Part shown: positions 32,517 through 40,505 of the stretch, in pieces
How the letters are laid out: every line of letters begins with the position of its first letter
How positions within the stretch are numbered: the first letter of the stretch is position 1
Assembly (NCBI GenBank): GCA_026706075.1
Contig: JAPOZM010000007.1
Location: forward strand, 96,220-160,219
Direction of reading: 5' to 3'
DNA length: 64,000 bases
DNA from: Gemmatimonadaceae bacterium
GTDB taxonomy: Bacteria; Latescibacterota; UBA2968; UBA8231
Notes under the pieces: model-generated
Seen by the model: the letters and a program-made list of their open reading frames with translations, nothing else
Told to the model about the DNA's origin: nothing
Databases searched by the model: none
Program-made: the position numbers and the translations under genes

Positions 32517-34297
32517 CTGCCGCGGCTCCCGGGGCCCCGCGTCGAGGCCGCTGGCGGGGCCGGCTGCTGGCGCTGGCGGCCGGGATCCTGCTGGTCGCCG
32601 GCATCGAGGCCCTTCTCCATCTTGTTCCCGGCTTCCGTCCTCCGCCCTTGGTGATCACCCTTGCCGAGGAGGAGGGTTCGCCACGGGCCCTGCGGCAGCT
32701 CAACTCCCTCTATCCGAGGCGTTTCTTCGCTGGCTCCATGGGCGGATTTGATCTGGGAGGCGTGCGGCTGGCGCCGCATCGCTTCGTCGACCCGCCGCCG
32801 GACTCCGCCCTGCGGGTGGTCGTCGTAGGGGCCTCCACGGTCCAGGGGTACCCCCACCCAGCCCGCCTTGCGGCTCCGGCCTTCCTCGAGACGCTGCTGG
32901 CCGGCGCCCTCGACCGCCGCGTGCGGGTCCTCAACCTGGGCATCACCTCCCTGGCCAGCTTCGCCGTGGCCCGCGTCGTCGAGGACGCCCTGGGGAGCCT
33001 CGAGCCGGACCTGGTCGTCGTCTACACCGGTCACAACGAGTTCTACGGCGTGTACGGCGCCGCCTCCCTGCGGCAGGGCGGACCCGCTCCCTGGAGCCGG
33101 CACCTCCACTATCGTCTGACGGGGCTGCGGCTGGCTGGCCTCGTGCGCTGGCTCTCGGGGTGGGTCCGGCCGCGGCCGGACCCGGACCTGAACCTGCTGG
33201 CGGCCATGGGTTCGGCGGGTCCGGTGCCACCCGGCCATCCAGCGCGGGAGCGCGCCCTCCGGCAGCTGCGGTCCAGCCTCGGGGAGATCGTGTCCGCCTG
33301 CCGGCGGGCCGGTACCGGGCTCGTGCTGTGCGCGCCGGCCGCCAACGACGCCGGGTTCCTGCCGGACACCACTTCCGCCGAGGGTCGCCGGGCTGCGGCG
33401 GAGGTGGCCCGCGCTCGCGTCCTGGCCGCCGACAGCCGTCGGGACGAGGCGAGGCAGGCCTTCGCCCGGGCCCGCGAGGCGGACCCGGCGCCGTGGCGGG
33501 CGCCGCCGGCCCTCGTAGCCGTGGTGCGTGAGACCGCCGCCCGTCACCGGGTGCCCTTGGCCGATTCCGAGCGCCGGCTGGCGGAGGCGTCGGCGGGCGC
33601 CGCCACCGGGTGGGACCTGATGGTGGACCACGTGCATCCCACCGCACGGGGGCACGCGTTGGTGGCGCGGTCGGTGGTGGATGCCCTTGTGGACGCCCCG
33701 GCGCCCTGGGGCGTACCCGCGGACTGGGAGTCCAGGGCCCCCGGGGATGCCGCTCTGCTCGAGGCCCACGGACGCCTCCCCGTCGAGGCCTTCTCCCTCG
33801 CCGAGGAGGCCGCCGGCCTGCTGTCCCGGCCTCCGATCCGGCAGGCCCGCCGCGCCGCCTGGCTGCGGCGGCAGGCCGCGGAACTCCGGGAGGGCCTAGG
33901 GCCGGAGGAGCGCCGCGGCTACGGAGCCTGGAGGAAGATGGGCCGGCGGCCTCCCCTGGTTCTGCCCGTGGCCGACGAGCTGTTCGCCGCGCGTCGGTTC
34001 GCCCAGGCCGCCCGGCACTACAGCGCCGCCGGCCGGGAGGCCCCCCTCACAGCCTGGGGAGACCTGTGGCCGGCCCTGCGGCTGGGCCGGTGCCGCCTCT
34101 ACCTGCAGGCTGGCCGCCTGACCCCCAGGCAGCGGGCCGAGGTGGAGGGGGCGGTCCGGCGCGCCGGCCTGGTGGCCCTCAGCCCGGGTGTCGATGCGGA
34201 ATTCCTGCGCACCTTCGGCGACTACGCCCGACGCCTTCTGGCCGCACCTCCCGCGGAGGAACCCGCGCCCGGGAGCAAGGGGCCACTTTTCCCTTGA
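32513..34297 (+). CDS. Membrane-anchored SGNH hydrolase-like protein (probable CTG start)
   Basis: About 594 residues from CTG 32513, which overlaps the previous stop (CTGA) and has GGAGG exactly 6 bases upstream. The first canonical in-frame start is TTG 32648, which would remove the anchor RLLALAAGILLVAGIEALLH. SGNH blocks: VVVVGASTVQGYP, VLNLGITSLASFAV, VVVYTGHNEFYGVYGAASLR, and DHVHPTARGHALVA. It is a paralogue of 24130-25701. The middle (330-400) is alanine/arginine rich. Probably a periplasmic O-acyl esterase or transferase for glycans; paired with a GT-C-type gene. Its stop TGA lies inside a candidate promoter for the next gene. Confidence 0.8.
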   Translation: MTAAAPGAPRRGRWRGRLLALAAGILLVAGIEALLHLVPGFRPPPLVITLAEEEGSPRALRQLNSLYPRRFFAGSMGGFDLGGVRLAPHRFVDPPPDSALRVVVVGASTVQGYPHPARLAAPAFLETLLAGALDRRVRVLNLGITSLASFAVARVVEDALGSLEPDLVVVYTGHNEFYGVYGAASLRQGGPAPWSRHLHYRLTGLRLAGLVRWLSGWVRPRPDPDLNLLAAMGSAGPVPPGHPARERALRQLRSSLGEIVSACRRAGTGLVLCAPAANDAGFLPDTTSAEGRRAAAEVARARVLAADSRRDEARQAFARAREADPAPWRAPPALVAVVRETAARHRVPLADSERRLAEASAGAATGWDLMVDHVHPTARGHALVARSVVDALVDAPAPWGVPADWESRAPGDAALLEAHGRLPVEAFSLAEEAAGLLSRPPIRQARRAAWLRRQAAELREGLGPEERRGYGAWRKMGRRPPLVLPVADELFAARRFAQAARHYSAAGREAPLTAWGDLWPALRLGRCRLYLQAGRLTPRQRAEVEGAVRRAGLVALSPGVDAEFLRTFGDYARRLLAAPPAEEPAPGSKGPLFP

Positions 34298-34322
34298 CCG
34301 GAAACGGTCGATTGTCTATTCA
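34294..34322 (+). promoter_or_regulatory. Candidate sigma70-type promoter for the secreted CBM9-like gene
   Basis: TTGACC at 34294-34299 (5 of 6 to TTGACA) and TATTCA at 34317-34322 (TAT matched) with 17-base spacing. It stands in a relatively AT-rich 115-bp gap upstream of the ATG at 34413. The -35 box overlaps the stop codon of the SGNH gene. By-eye call only. Confidence 0.4.
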
Positions 34323-34412
34323 TTCCCGCACATCCCCCGGCCCCAAAGGGGTCGGCCCTGTCCGATCCGGACGCCAATGTGGACCGCATCGCACCCACCC
34401 TGGAGAAGCACA

Positions 34413-35288
34413 ATGCGCAGATCTCTCTCGATCCTGACCCTTGCCGCCCTGACCACGACAGGGGCATGGGCGCACTCACCCCCGGGTGAGTTCCTCTTTG
34501 CCGTGCAGTTCCCCGACGCCAACATCCCGACCGTCGACGGTAACCTGGCCGAATGGGAAGTGGTGCCCAAGATACCATATGAGTACGGCAACGAGTGGTA
34601 CAGCGATTCCGCCTTCGGCAGCGGGACCCGCGGCGAGATCGATGTCTCCGACCTCAGCGTCCGTCAGATCGTCGGCTGGAACGACAACAACAACCGCCTC
34701 TACCTGATGGCCGAGGTCTTCGACAACGTCCACAATTCGGACCGCGAGGATCCGGCCCAGTTCTGGACAGACGACGCCTGGGAGATCTACCTCACCCCGA
34801 CTCACTTCGACCACGTCGGAGGCGGGGAGCTGACGGTCAAGCAGTCCTTCAACTTCGCCATGCCTCCGGTGGGCGGCAACTGGGGCCAGAACCTGCCCGC
34901 CTTCGAGTGGCGCGTCGATCCCTTCAACGACGACACCTGGAAGCTGGAATACACCTTCACGGGTGAGGAGTTCGGAGAGAGCACCTATTACTACGAGTTG
35001 TGGATCCAGCCTCTCGACTTCATCCCCGAGGACGGCGACCGGTCGGCGGCGGAGGAGACCGATCTCGAGGAAGGCCAGGTCATCGCCATCAGCTGGACCT
35101 TCGGCGACTTCGACGAGCCCGGCACTGCATACCAGGGCTTCTGGTCGGTCTCTCCCGAGTCCTGCTGCCAGGCGACCAACGACATGGTCATGAGCGAGCT
35201 CGAGGATATCGACTGGGGGCAGCAGGCAGCTTCGGCCGTCGAGGCCGATTCCTGGGGCCGCATCAAGTCGCAGTTCGTGGACAAGTAG
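34413..35288 (+). CDS. Secreted CBM9/DOMON-like beta-sandwich protein
   Basis: A 291-residue protein with signal peptide MRRSLSILTLAALTTTGAWA. The mature domain begins PTVDGNLAEWEVVPKIPYEY, the VDG...EW signature of CBM9-like/DOMON sugar-binding domains, then LSVRQIVGWNDNNNRLYLMA, QFWTDDAWEIYLTP, and W...YTFTGEEFGESTYYYE. It ends SWGRIKSQFVDK; the end SWGRIK is shared with the protein at 61580. Likely periplasmic or surface-bound carbohydrate binder. Start ATG has ggagaa 7 bases upstream. Followed by a strong terminator and then the 904-residue protein gene, so it may be produced in excess over it. Confidence 0.8.
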   Translation: MRRSLSILTLAALTTTGAWAHSPPGEFLFAVQFPDANIPTVDGNLAEWEVVPKIPYEYGNEWYSDSAFGSGTRGEIDVSDLSVRQIVGWNDNNNRLYLMAEVFDNVHNSDREDPAQFWTDDAWEIYLTPTHFDHVGGGELTVKQSFNFAMPPVGGNWGQNLPAFEWRVDPFNDDTWKLEYTFTGEEFGESTYYYELWIQPLDFIPEDGDRSAAEETDLEEGQVIAISWTFGDFDEPGTAYQGFWSVSPESCCQATNDMVMSELEDIDWGQQAASAVEADSWGRIKSQFVDK

Positions 35289-35370
35289 CACCCAATCGGG
35301 GGAGATCCCTGTTCGCCGTCCGGCGAAGGTCGGTGCGCGACCGGGATCCCACCGATCGACCCGGCTGGAT

Positions 35371-35407
35371 GGGGGGCGATGGGAGCACGACCCATCGCCC
35401 CCCTTTT
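35371..35407 (+). terminator. Rho-independent terminator
   Basis: A perfect 13-bp stem, ggggggcgatggg (35371-35383), loop agcacga, cccatcgcccccc (35391-35403), followed by tttt. It sits between the CBM9-like gene and the gene at 35438, 83 bases after the former's stop. It could fully end the transcript or attenuate expression of downstream genes. Confidence 0.85.
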
Positions 35408-35437
35408 CTATAAGCTCGCGGGGGAGGTTCCAAACCA

Positions 35438-38152
35438 ATGCACAGGCTACCAGGAGTGGTGTTGCTCGCCGTCGTCGGGCTCACGGGCGTTTCCGGGGGG
35501 CAGGACTACGGCACGCGTCTGGGCGTCCAGCGCGGAGGCGAGGTCGACTTCTCCCCCCGCGGACCCGGGGTGCTCTTCGACGCCCTGGATCCCGCTCTCC
35601 GAAAGTGGTACGTCCCCCAGGAACTCTACAACGATTACCGCTGGCGCCAGTGGGAGTATTCCAACTACGCCCGCCAGGAGTACCAGCGTTACGTGAGCAC
35701 GACCCTCGAGGGGGACTACTTCTACGATTTCTTCGGCAACTACGTCACCCGAGGTTGGCTGATCTACAACAACGTGCAGCGCCAGCCCGAGCAGCGTGGC
35801 AGCCAGTTGTTCAAGGACGACCGCTTCAGCAATTGGTTCAACAGCGTTGTCGTCTCCTCCGACAGCAAGGGGGAGTACCACTACTCCATCACCATTGCCA
35901 ACGGCCTGCGCACCACCCTGACCCCCCTGACTTTCTCCAAGCCCGACTTCGACGGCGTCCAGTTCGACCTGGCCACCGACAAGTACATGGCCACGGCCCT
36001 TTACTCGAGGGTGAGCGAGTCGGGCGGGGGCTCCACCTTCGCCGAGGGCATCAACCGCACGAACAACACCAGCCTCATGGGAGGCCGCAGCACGGTGCAG
36101 GTGGGAGATTTCACCACCCTTGGCGTCAACTTCATCAACGCCCACCAGTCCAACACTCTCATCGACGGCTTTCAGGGGAACCCCCTGGCCGGAGAGCTGA
36201 CCGTCGATCAGAAGGCCGAGCCGATCAGCTGGATCGAAATCCTCCTGAGTGACGACTCGCCCGGGGATGGCGAGGGCGGCGCCGCCTTCTTCCCGGCCGG
36301 GTCCGACATCATCATCACCTACCTCGACGACACCGAGGACCGGGGGAAGGAGATCGGATTCGCGCCGACGGTGGAAGGCGGCTTTCCACAGGAGGGCTTC
36401 GTATCGGCCGACGGGGAGGAGCAGATCACCCTGCGCTACGACTTCGAGAGCCCCGACTTCCTGCTGACCGCCTCCCAGGACAAGACGCAGATCCGCAAGG
36501 TCGAGTTCGAGGTCGTCCTCGGCAACGACTACAAGGTGCAGTACACCTCCAACCGACAGGAGGGCAGCGCCGGCGATCCCGTCTTCCTCCTGGTGGCCCA
36601 GGCGCCGGGGAACGTCAAGGACAACACCAACCTCTCCATCATCACCTTCGAGTACGGCCTGCCGACGGCGACCAGCATCTTCGGGTTCACCGTTGAAATC
36701 ACCGACGTGAAGGGCATGAACGTCTACGGCGAGTGGGACAACAGCCGAGTCTACCGGAGGTATCCCTACCCGAGCAACGATCAGGGCAACACCGACCACT
36801 CCTCCTCGTCCGGCACGGACCAGCGGCCTTCGGCCAGCGCCTGGATGGTCCACGCCGACAAGAAGGAGTATCCGTTCTTCGCCTACGGCGAGGCCTTCGA
36901 GATCGATCCCGAGTACGCCACGAGCATCTGGGTCAGTCAGCAGGACGGCACCATCGACTACACCTCGGGCTACTATCAGCGGGGCCAGCCCGGCCGCATC
37001 GAGCGATTCATGTACGAGTTCATCGAGGACAACGACGACCAGGACCGCACCCCGGATTGGGGGCGCAACGATGCCTTGTCCACCGACTACGCCGTCTTCC
37101 CCGGCTGGGACGAGAACTACGACTTCATCCCCGACTTCAACCAGAACGACAACGGCCGGGTAATCAACCTGATCCCCGACTACGAGGAGCCCTTCCTGCG
37201 CCAGAACGTGGACCGGCCGGAATACCTCTACGGCATTGACGCCAACAACAACACCTGGATCGACCGCTTCGAGAACGACAACGAGCCCGACCTGCCCTAC
37301 AAGAGGAACCGCCGGGGCTGGAACGCCTATGCCGGGATGTACCTGACGCCCCAGGTGCGGGTTGCGGCCGGCCGCCTCGATGAGGAGGAGATCACCTCCG
37401 ACCGGTCGAACGAGACCTCCTACGCCCTGCTGACCGTCGACGCCGACCACCCCACCTGGGGGCGGCTGCGCTTCTTCGAGATGGTCAAGAGCATGCGGGA
37501 CGACCTGCCGGACAACATCCTCCAGTGGGACAACCGCAACACCCTGCGCAACGACCGCAACGTGGAGGTCCTGGATCCCCTCCTTGGCCGCGACACCTTC
37601 TTCAACACCGTGGCCGTGGACCATAGCATCTCGCCCCTGCGGGGCCTGCGGGTGAAGAACACCTTCAAGTGGGACCTGTGGCACCAGCGGATGAGCGCCG
37701 AGGAGCGCCGGCCGCTGGGTCTCGGGTCGAGAGAGTTCTTCGTGGGCGTCATCAACAAGGCGGCGTACCGTTTCGAGTTGGGCCGCGTGGAGATCGAGCC
37801 CCGATGGAAGAGCGAGTTCCGGAACCAGACCTACGACCTCTTCACCAATCGCGAGCGGCGGGAGTTGACCGAGATCGTGGGTACCATCGTCGAGTTCCCC
37901 ATGCTCCGCCATTCGGTGATCGCCACGGGGATCGAGTACGTGCGCTTCAGCGATCTGGACAGCGACGTCAACGACTTCCAGTCCTTCATCGCCGCGGGGC
38001 AGCTGAGCAACGTCTCCGAGTACCAGGGCTACCAGCTGACCACGCAGGTGGGGCTCAAGCACGACCTCCGGGACTTCGAGGATCCGTCGATAAGGACCCG
38101 GTCGGTCACCGAGGGCTTCATCACCGTCTACGCGGGCCTGGGCACTCCCTGA
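35438..38152 (+). CDS. Large secreted/outer-membrane protein of unknown family
   Basis: A 904-residue protein with a signal peptide (MHRLPGVVLLAVVGLTGVSG). Rich in aromatic and acidic residues. About 35-130: WYVPQELYNDYRWRQWEYSN, TTLEGDYFYDFFGNYVTRGW. Around 520-620 there is a D/N-rich stretch (FIEDNDDQDRTPDWGRNDAL, GWDENYDFIPDFNQNDNG, YGIDANNNTWIDRFENDNEP) that could bind Ca2+. The C-terminal 270 residues alternate hydrophobic and polar residues in strand-like fashion (NAYAGMYLTPQVRVAAGRLD, ITVYAGLGTP at the end), as expected of an outer-membrane beta-barrel. Good gggggagg upstream of ATG. No family recognised; a surface transport or scaffold role is inferred from its neighbours. Confidence 0.65.
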   Translation: MHRLPGVVLLAVVGLTGVSGGQDYGTRLGVQRGGEVDFSPRGPGVLFDALDPALRKWYVPQELYNDYRWRQWEYSNYARQEYQRYVSTTLEGDYFYDFFGNYVTRGWLIYNNVQRQPEQRGSQLFKDDRFSNWFNSVVVSSDSKGEYHYSITIANGLRTTLTPLTFSKPDFDGVQFDLATDKYMATALYSRVSESGGGSTFAEGINRTNNTSLMGGRSTVQVGDFTTLGVNFINAHQSNTLIDGFQGNPLAGELTVDQKAEPISWIEILLSDDSPGDGEGGAAFFPAGSDIIITYLDDTEDRGKEIGFAPTVEGGFPQEGFVSADGEEQITLRYDFESPDFLLTASQDKTQIRKVEFEVVLGNDYKVQYTSNRQEGSAGDPVFLLVAQAPGNVKDNTNLSIITFEYGLPTATSIFGFTVEITDVKGMNVYGEWDNSRVYRRYPYPSNDQGNTDHSSSSGTDQRPSASAWMVHADKKEYPFFAYGEAFEIDPEYATSIWVSQQDGTIDYTSGYYQRGQPGRIERFMYEFIEDNDDQDRTPDWGRNDALSTDYAVFPGWDENYDFIPDFNQNDNGRVINLIPDYEEPFLRQNVDRPEYLYGIDANNNTWIDRFENDNEPDLPYKRNRRGWNAYAGMYLTPQVRVAAGRLDEEEITSDRSNETSYALLTVDADHPTWGRLRFFEMVKSMRDDLPDNILQWDNRNTLRNDRNVEVLDPLLGRDTFFNTVAVDHSISPLRGLRVKNTFKWDLWHQRMSAEERRPLGLGSREFFVGVINKAAYRFELGRVEIEPRWKSEFRNQTYDLFTNRERRELTEIVGTIVEFPMLRHSVIATGIEYVRFSDLDSDVNDFQSFIAAGQLSNVSEYQGYQLTTQVGLKHDLRDFEDPSIRTRSVTEGFITVYAGLGTP

Positions 38153-38189
38153 GGCGCCGGCGACGGCCCGGCCTGGAGGCGTTCCGGCC

Positions 38190-40505
38190 CTGATCGGTTC
38201 CCGTTTCCGCTGGAGCGGCGGCCATGGAGCGGCGGCGGTCTTCGCCCTCGCCCTGGTTCTCCGCCTCCTCTACCTGGGCGAGACCGACAGCAGTCCTTTC
38301 TTCGACGCTCCCGTCGTCGATGCCCTGACCTACTCCGACGCGGCCCGGGCCCTGGCCGCCGGCGCCTGGCTCGGTCCGGACGCCCCCTTCTGGCAGCCTC
38401 CGCTCTACCCCTATTTCCTCGGGGCGGTGTGGTCCTTGCTCGGCGTTGGATGGGTTGCTCCGCGGGTGCTGCAGGCCCTGATCGGGGCCCTGACCTGCCT
38501 TCTCGTCTGGCGGCTGGGGTGCCGCACCCTGTCGGCGCCCATCGGACTGGCGGCGGCCCTGGCGGCCGCCCTCTGGGGTCCCCTGGTGCTCTTCGGCGGC
38601 GAGCTGCTCCCGGCCGCCCTCGCCGTACCCCTGGACCTCGCGGCGCTGCTGTTGCTCCTCCAGGCCGCGGAGGCCTCTTCCCCTTCCGTACGAGCTCGCC
38701 GGGCCCTGGTGGCCGGCGCGGTCATGGGCGTGGCCGCCCTGTGCGTGGCCAACATCCTGGCCTTCGTGCCGGTGGCCGCCGCCTGGCTCTGGCGCCGGGG
38801 GGATGCCGCGGCCCCGCGGAGGTGGCTGGCGCCGGGGATCGTGGTCCTCGGAGCGGCCCTGGCCGTGGCCCCGGTGACGGCGCGCAACCTCGTGATCGGC
38901 CACGACCTCGTCCTGATCTCGTCCAACGCCGGGGTCAACGCCTTCATCGGCAACAACCCGGACTACGATCGCACCTTGGAGATCCAGCCCGGCCCGGATT
39001 GGCTGGAGCTGGTATCCCGCCCCCGGCAGGAGGCCGGGGCGGTGACCCCGTCCGGGCAGTCGCGGTGGTTTCTGGGCCGCGCCCTGGAGTTCGCCGTCAC
39101 CGAGCCGGCGGACTGGCTTCGGCTCACCGGCCGCAAGGCCTACCGCTTCGTCCACGGCGCCGAGCCCGGCCGCAATCTGGACCTCTACCACGCCCGGACC
39201 TGGTCCGGCCTGCTGTCGGCCCTGCTATGGAGCCGCGGTCTGGCCTTCCCCATGGGGCTGGCCATGCCCCTCGCCGTGCTGGGGGTGCTTCTGGGGTGGC
39301 GGGGGGCCCGGTTCAGGTGCCCCGAGGCGCGCCTGCTGCTGTGGTTCGCGGCGGTCTACGCAGGCACCGTGATCGCCTTCTTCCCCGCCTCCCGCTACCG
39401 GCTCCCGGTGGTCCCGGTGCTGCTGCTGCTGGCCGCCCTCGGCGCCTGGGAACTGGCGGCGCGGATGCGCCTGGGATGGCGCCAGGCCGCGCTTCCCGTC
39501 GGCGTCCTGCTCGCCTTGGGGGCCCTGTGCAACCTGGGGGCACCGGCCATGGATCCGGAGGGAGGCGCCGGGACTCAGCACCGGCTGGGCTTCGTCTACC
39601 AGCAGAAGGGGATGGAGGCCAACGCTCTGCGCCACTATCGGCGGGCCCTGCAGCTCGACCCGACGATCCGCGAGGCCCGCTACAACCTCGGGGCGCTGTA
39701 CGCCCGGCAGGGGCGGTTCGACCGCGCCGCCGGGGAGTTTGAGACCTTCGTGGCCCGTTTCCCTGACGATCCCCAAGGCCTGCTGGCCTTGGGGGACGCC
39801 CTCCTGCGGGCCGGTCGTCAGACCGCCGCCCTGGAAGCCTGGGAGGACCTGCTGAGCCATCCCGGCCTGGAGGAGGCCCAGGCCCGAGGCGCCGTGGCAG
39901 CCGGACCTGCCGGGATCTACGGCCGCCTGGCAGCGACCCGGGCGCAACTCGGCCAGCTCGAGGAGTCCGAGGCCGCCTACCGGTCCTTGCTCGAGCTGGC
40001 GCCGGACTCCCTGAACGCCCGTCTCCAACTGGGGATGGTGCTCGAGAAGGCAGGGAGACTCCCCGACTCAGAGAGGGAGTACGGCCGGATCCTGGAGCGG
40101 GACCCCGGGCATGTGGACGCCCGGCTGCGGCTGGCCGGGTTGCTGTTCGGCGAAGACCGCCCGCGGGAGGCCAGGTCCCATCTGGCGCAGGTCATCGCCC
40201 TTCGCCCCGGGAGCATCGAGGCTCGCTGGATGCTGGCGGCGCAACTGATCGTCGAGCATCGGGGACCGGAGGCCCTGGAGCAGGTCGAGGCGATCCTGGC
40301 CGCCGACCCCGATCATCTCGGGGCTACCTGGGTGGCCGGTCACCTCCACCAGATCGTCGGAGACAGCCTGGTGGGTGCGGCCCACATCGAGCGCCTGAAG
40401 CGGCTCCACGTGGACCGGCGCCACGAGGGCTTTGCCGAGAGCCTCAAGCAGGGCCTGCGGGAGATGATGGAGGGGTTGCCCGCGCCGCCGGGAGGCGGTC
40501 AGTAG
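38190..40505 (+). CDS. GT39/ArnT-like glycosyltransferase with TPRs (probable CTG start)
   Basis: About 771 residues from CTG 38190, with GGAGG 10 bases upstream; no ATG, GTG or TTG occurs in frame before GTG 38427, which would delete the essential first helix and the loop FFDAPVVDALTYSDAARALA and PFWQPPLYPYFLG (acidic-site loop of GT-C/PMT_2 enzymes). About 10 helices follow to residue 430 (GFNLGAP..). The loop LVLISSNAGVNAFIGNNPDY is typical of the family. C-terminal TPRs from about 450 (LGFVYQQKGMEANALRHYRR, AGRLPDSEREYGRILERDPG). Expected to move a polyprenyl-linked sugar to an extracytoplasmic acceptor. Tail-to-tail overlap of 7 bp with the surface-protein gene. Confidence 0.8.
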   Translation: MIGSRFRWSGGHGAAAVFALALVLRLLYLGETDSSPFFDAPVVDALTYSDAARALAAGAWLGPDAPFWQPPLYPYFLGAVWSLLGVGWVAPRVLQALIGALTCLLVWRLGCRTLSAPIGLAAALAAALWGPLVLFGGELLPAALAVPLDLAALLLLLQAAEASSPSVRARRALVAGAVMGVAALCVANILAFVPVAAAWLWRRGDAAAPRRWLAPGIVVLGAALAVAPVTARNLVIGHDLVLISSNAGVNAFIGNNPDYDRTLEIQPGPDWLELVSRPRQEAGAVTPSGQSRWFLGRALEFAVTEPADWLRLTGRKAYRFVHGAEPGRNLDLYHARTWSGLLSALLWSRGLAFPMGLAMPLAVLGVLLGWRGARFRCPEARLLLWFAAVYAGTVIAFFPASRYRLPVVPVLLLLAALGAWELAARMRLGWRQAALPVGVLLALGALCNLGAPAMDPEGGAGTQHRLGFVYQQKGMEANALRHYRRALQLDPTIREARYNLGALYARQGRFDRAAGEFETFVARFPDDPQGLLALGDALLRAGRQTAALEAWEDLLSHPGLEEAQARGAVAAGPAGIYGRLAATRAQLGQLEESEAAYRSLLELAPDSLNARLQLGMVLEKAGRLPDSEREYGRILERDPGHVDARLRLAGLLFGEDRPREARSHLAQVIALRPGSIEARWMLAAQLIVEHRGPEALEQVEAILAADPDHLGATWVAGHLHQIVGDSLVGAAHIERLKRLHVDRRHEGFAESLKQGLREMMEGLPAPPGGGQ

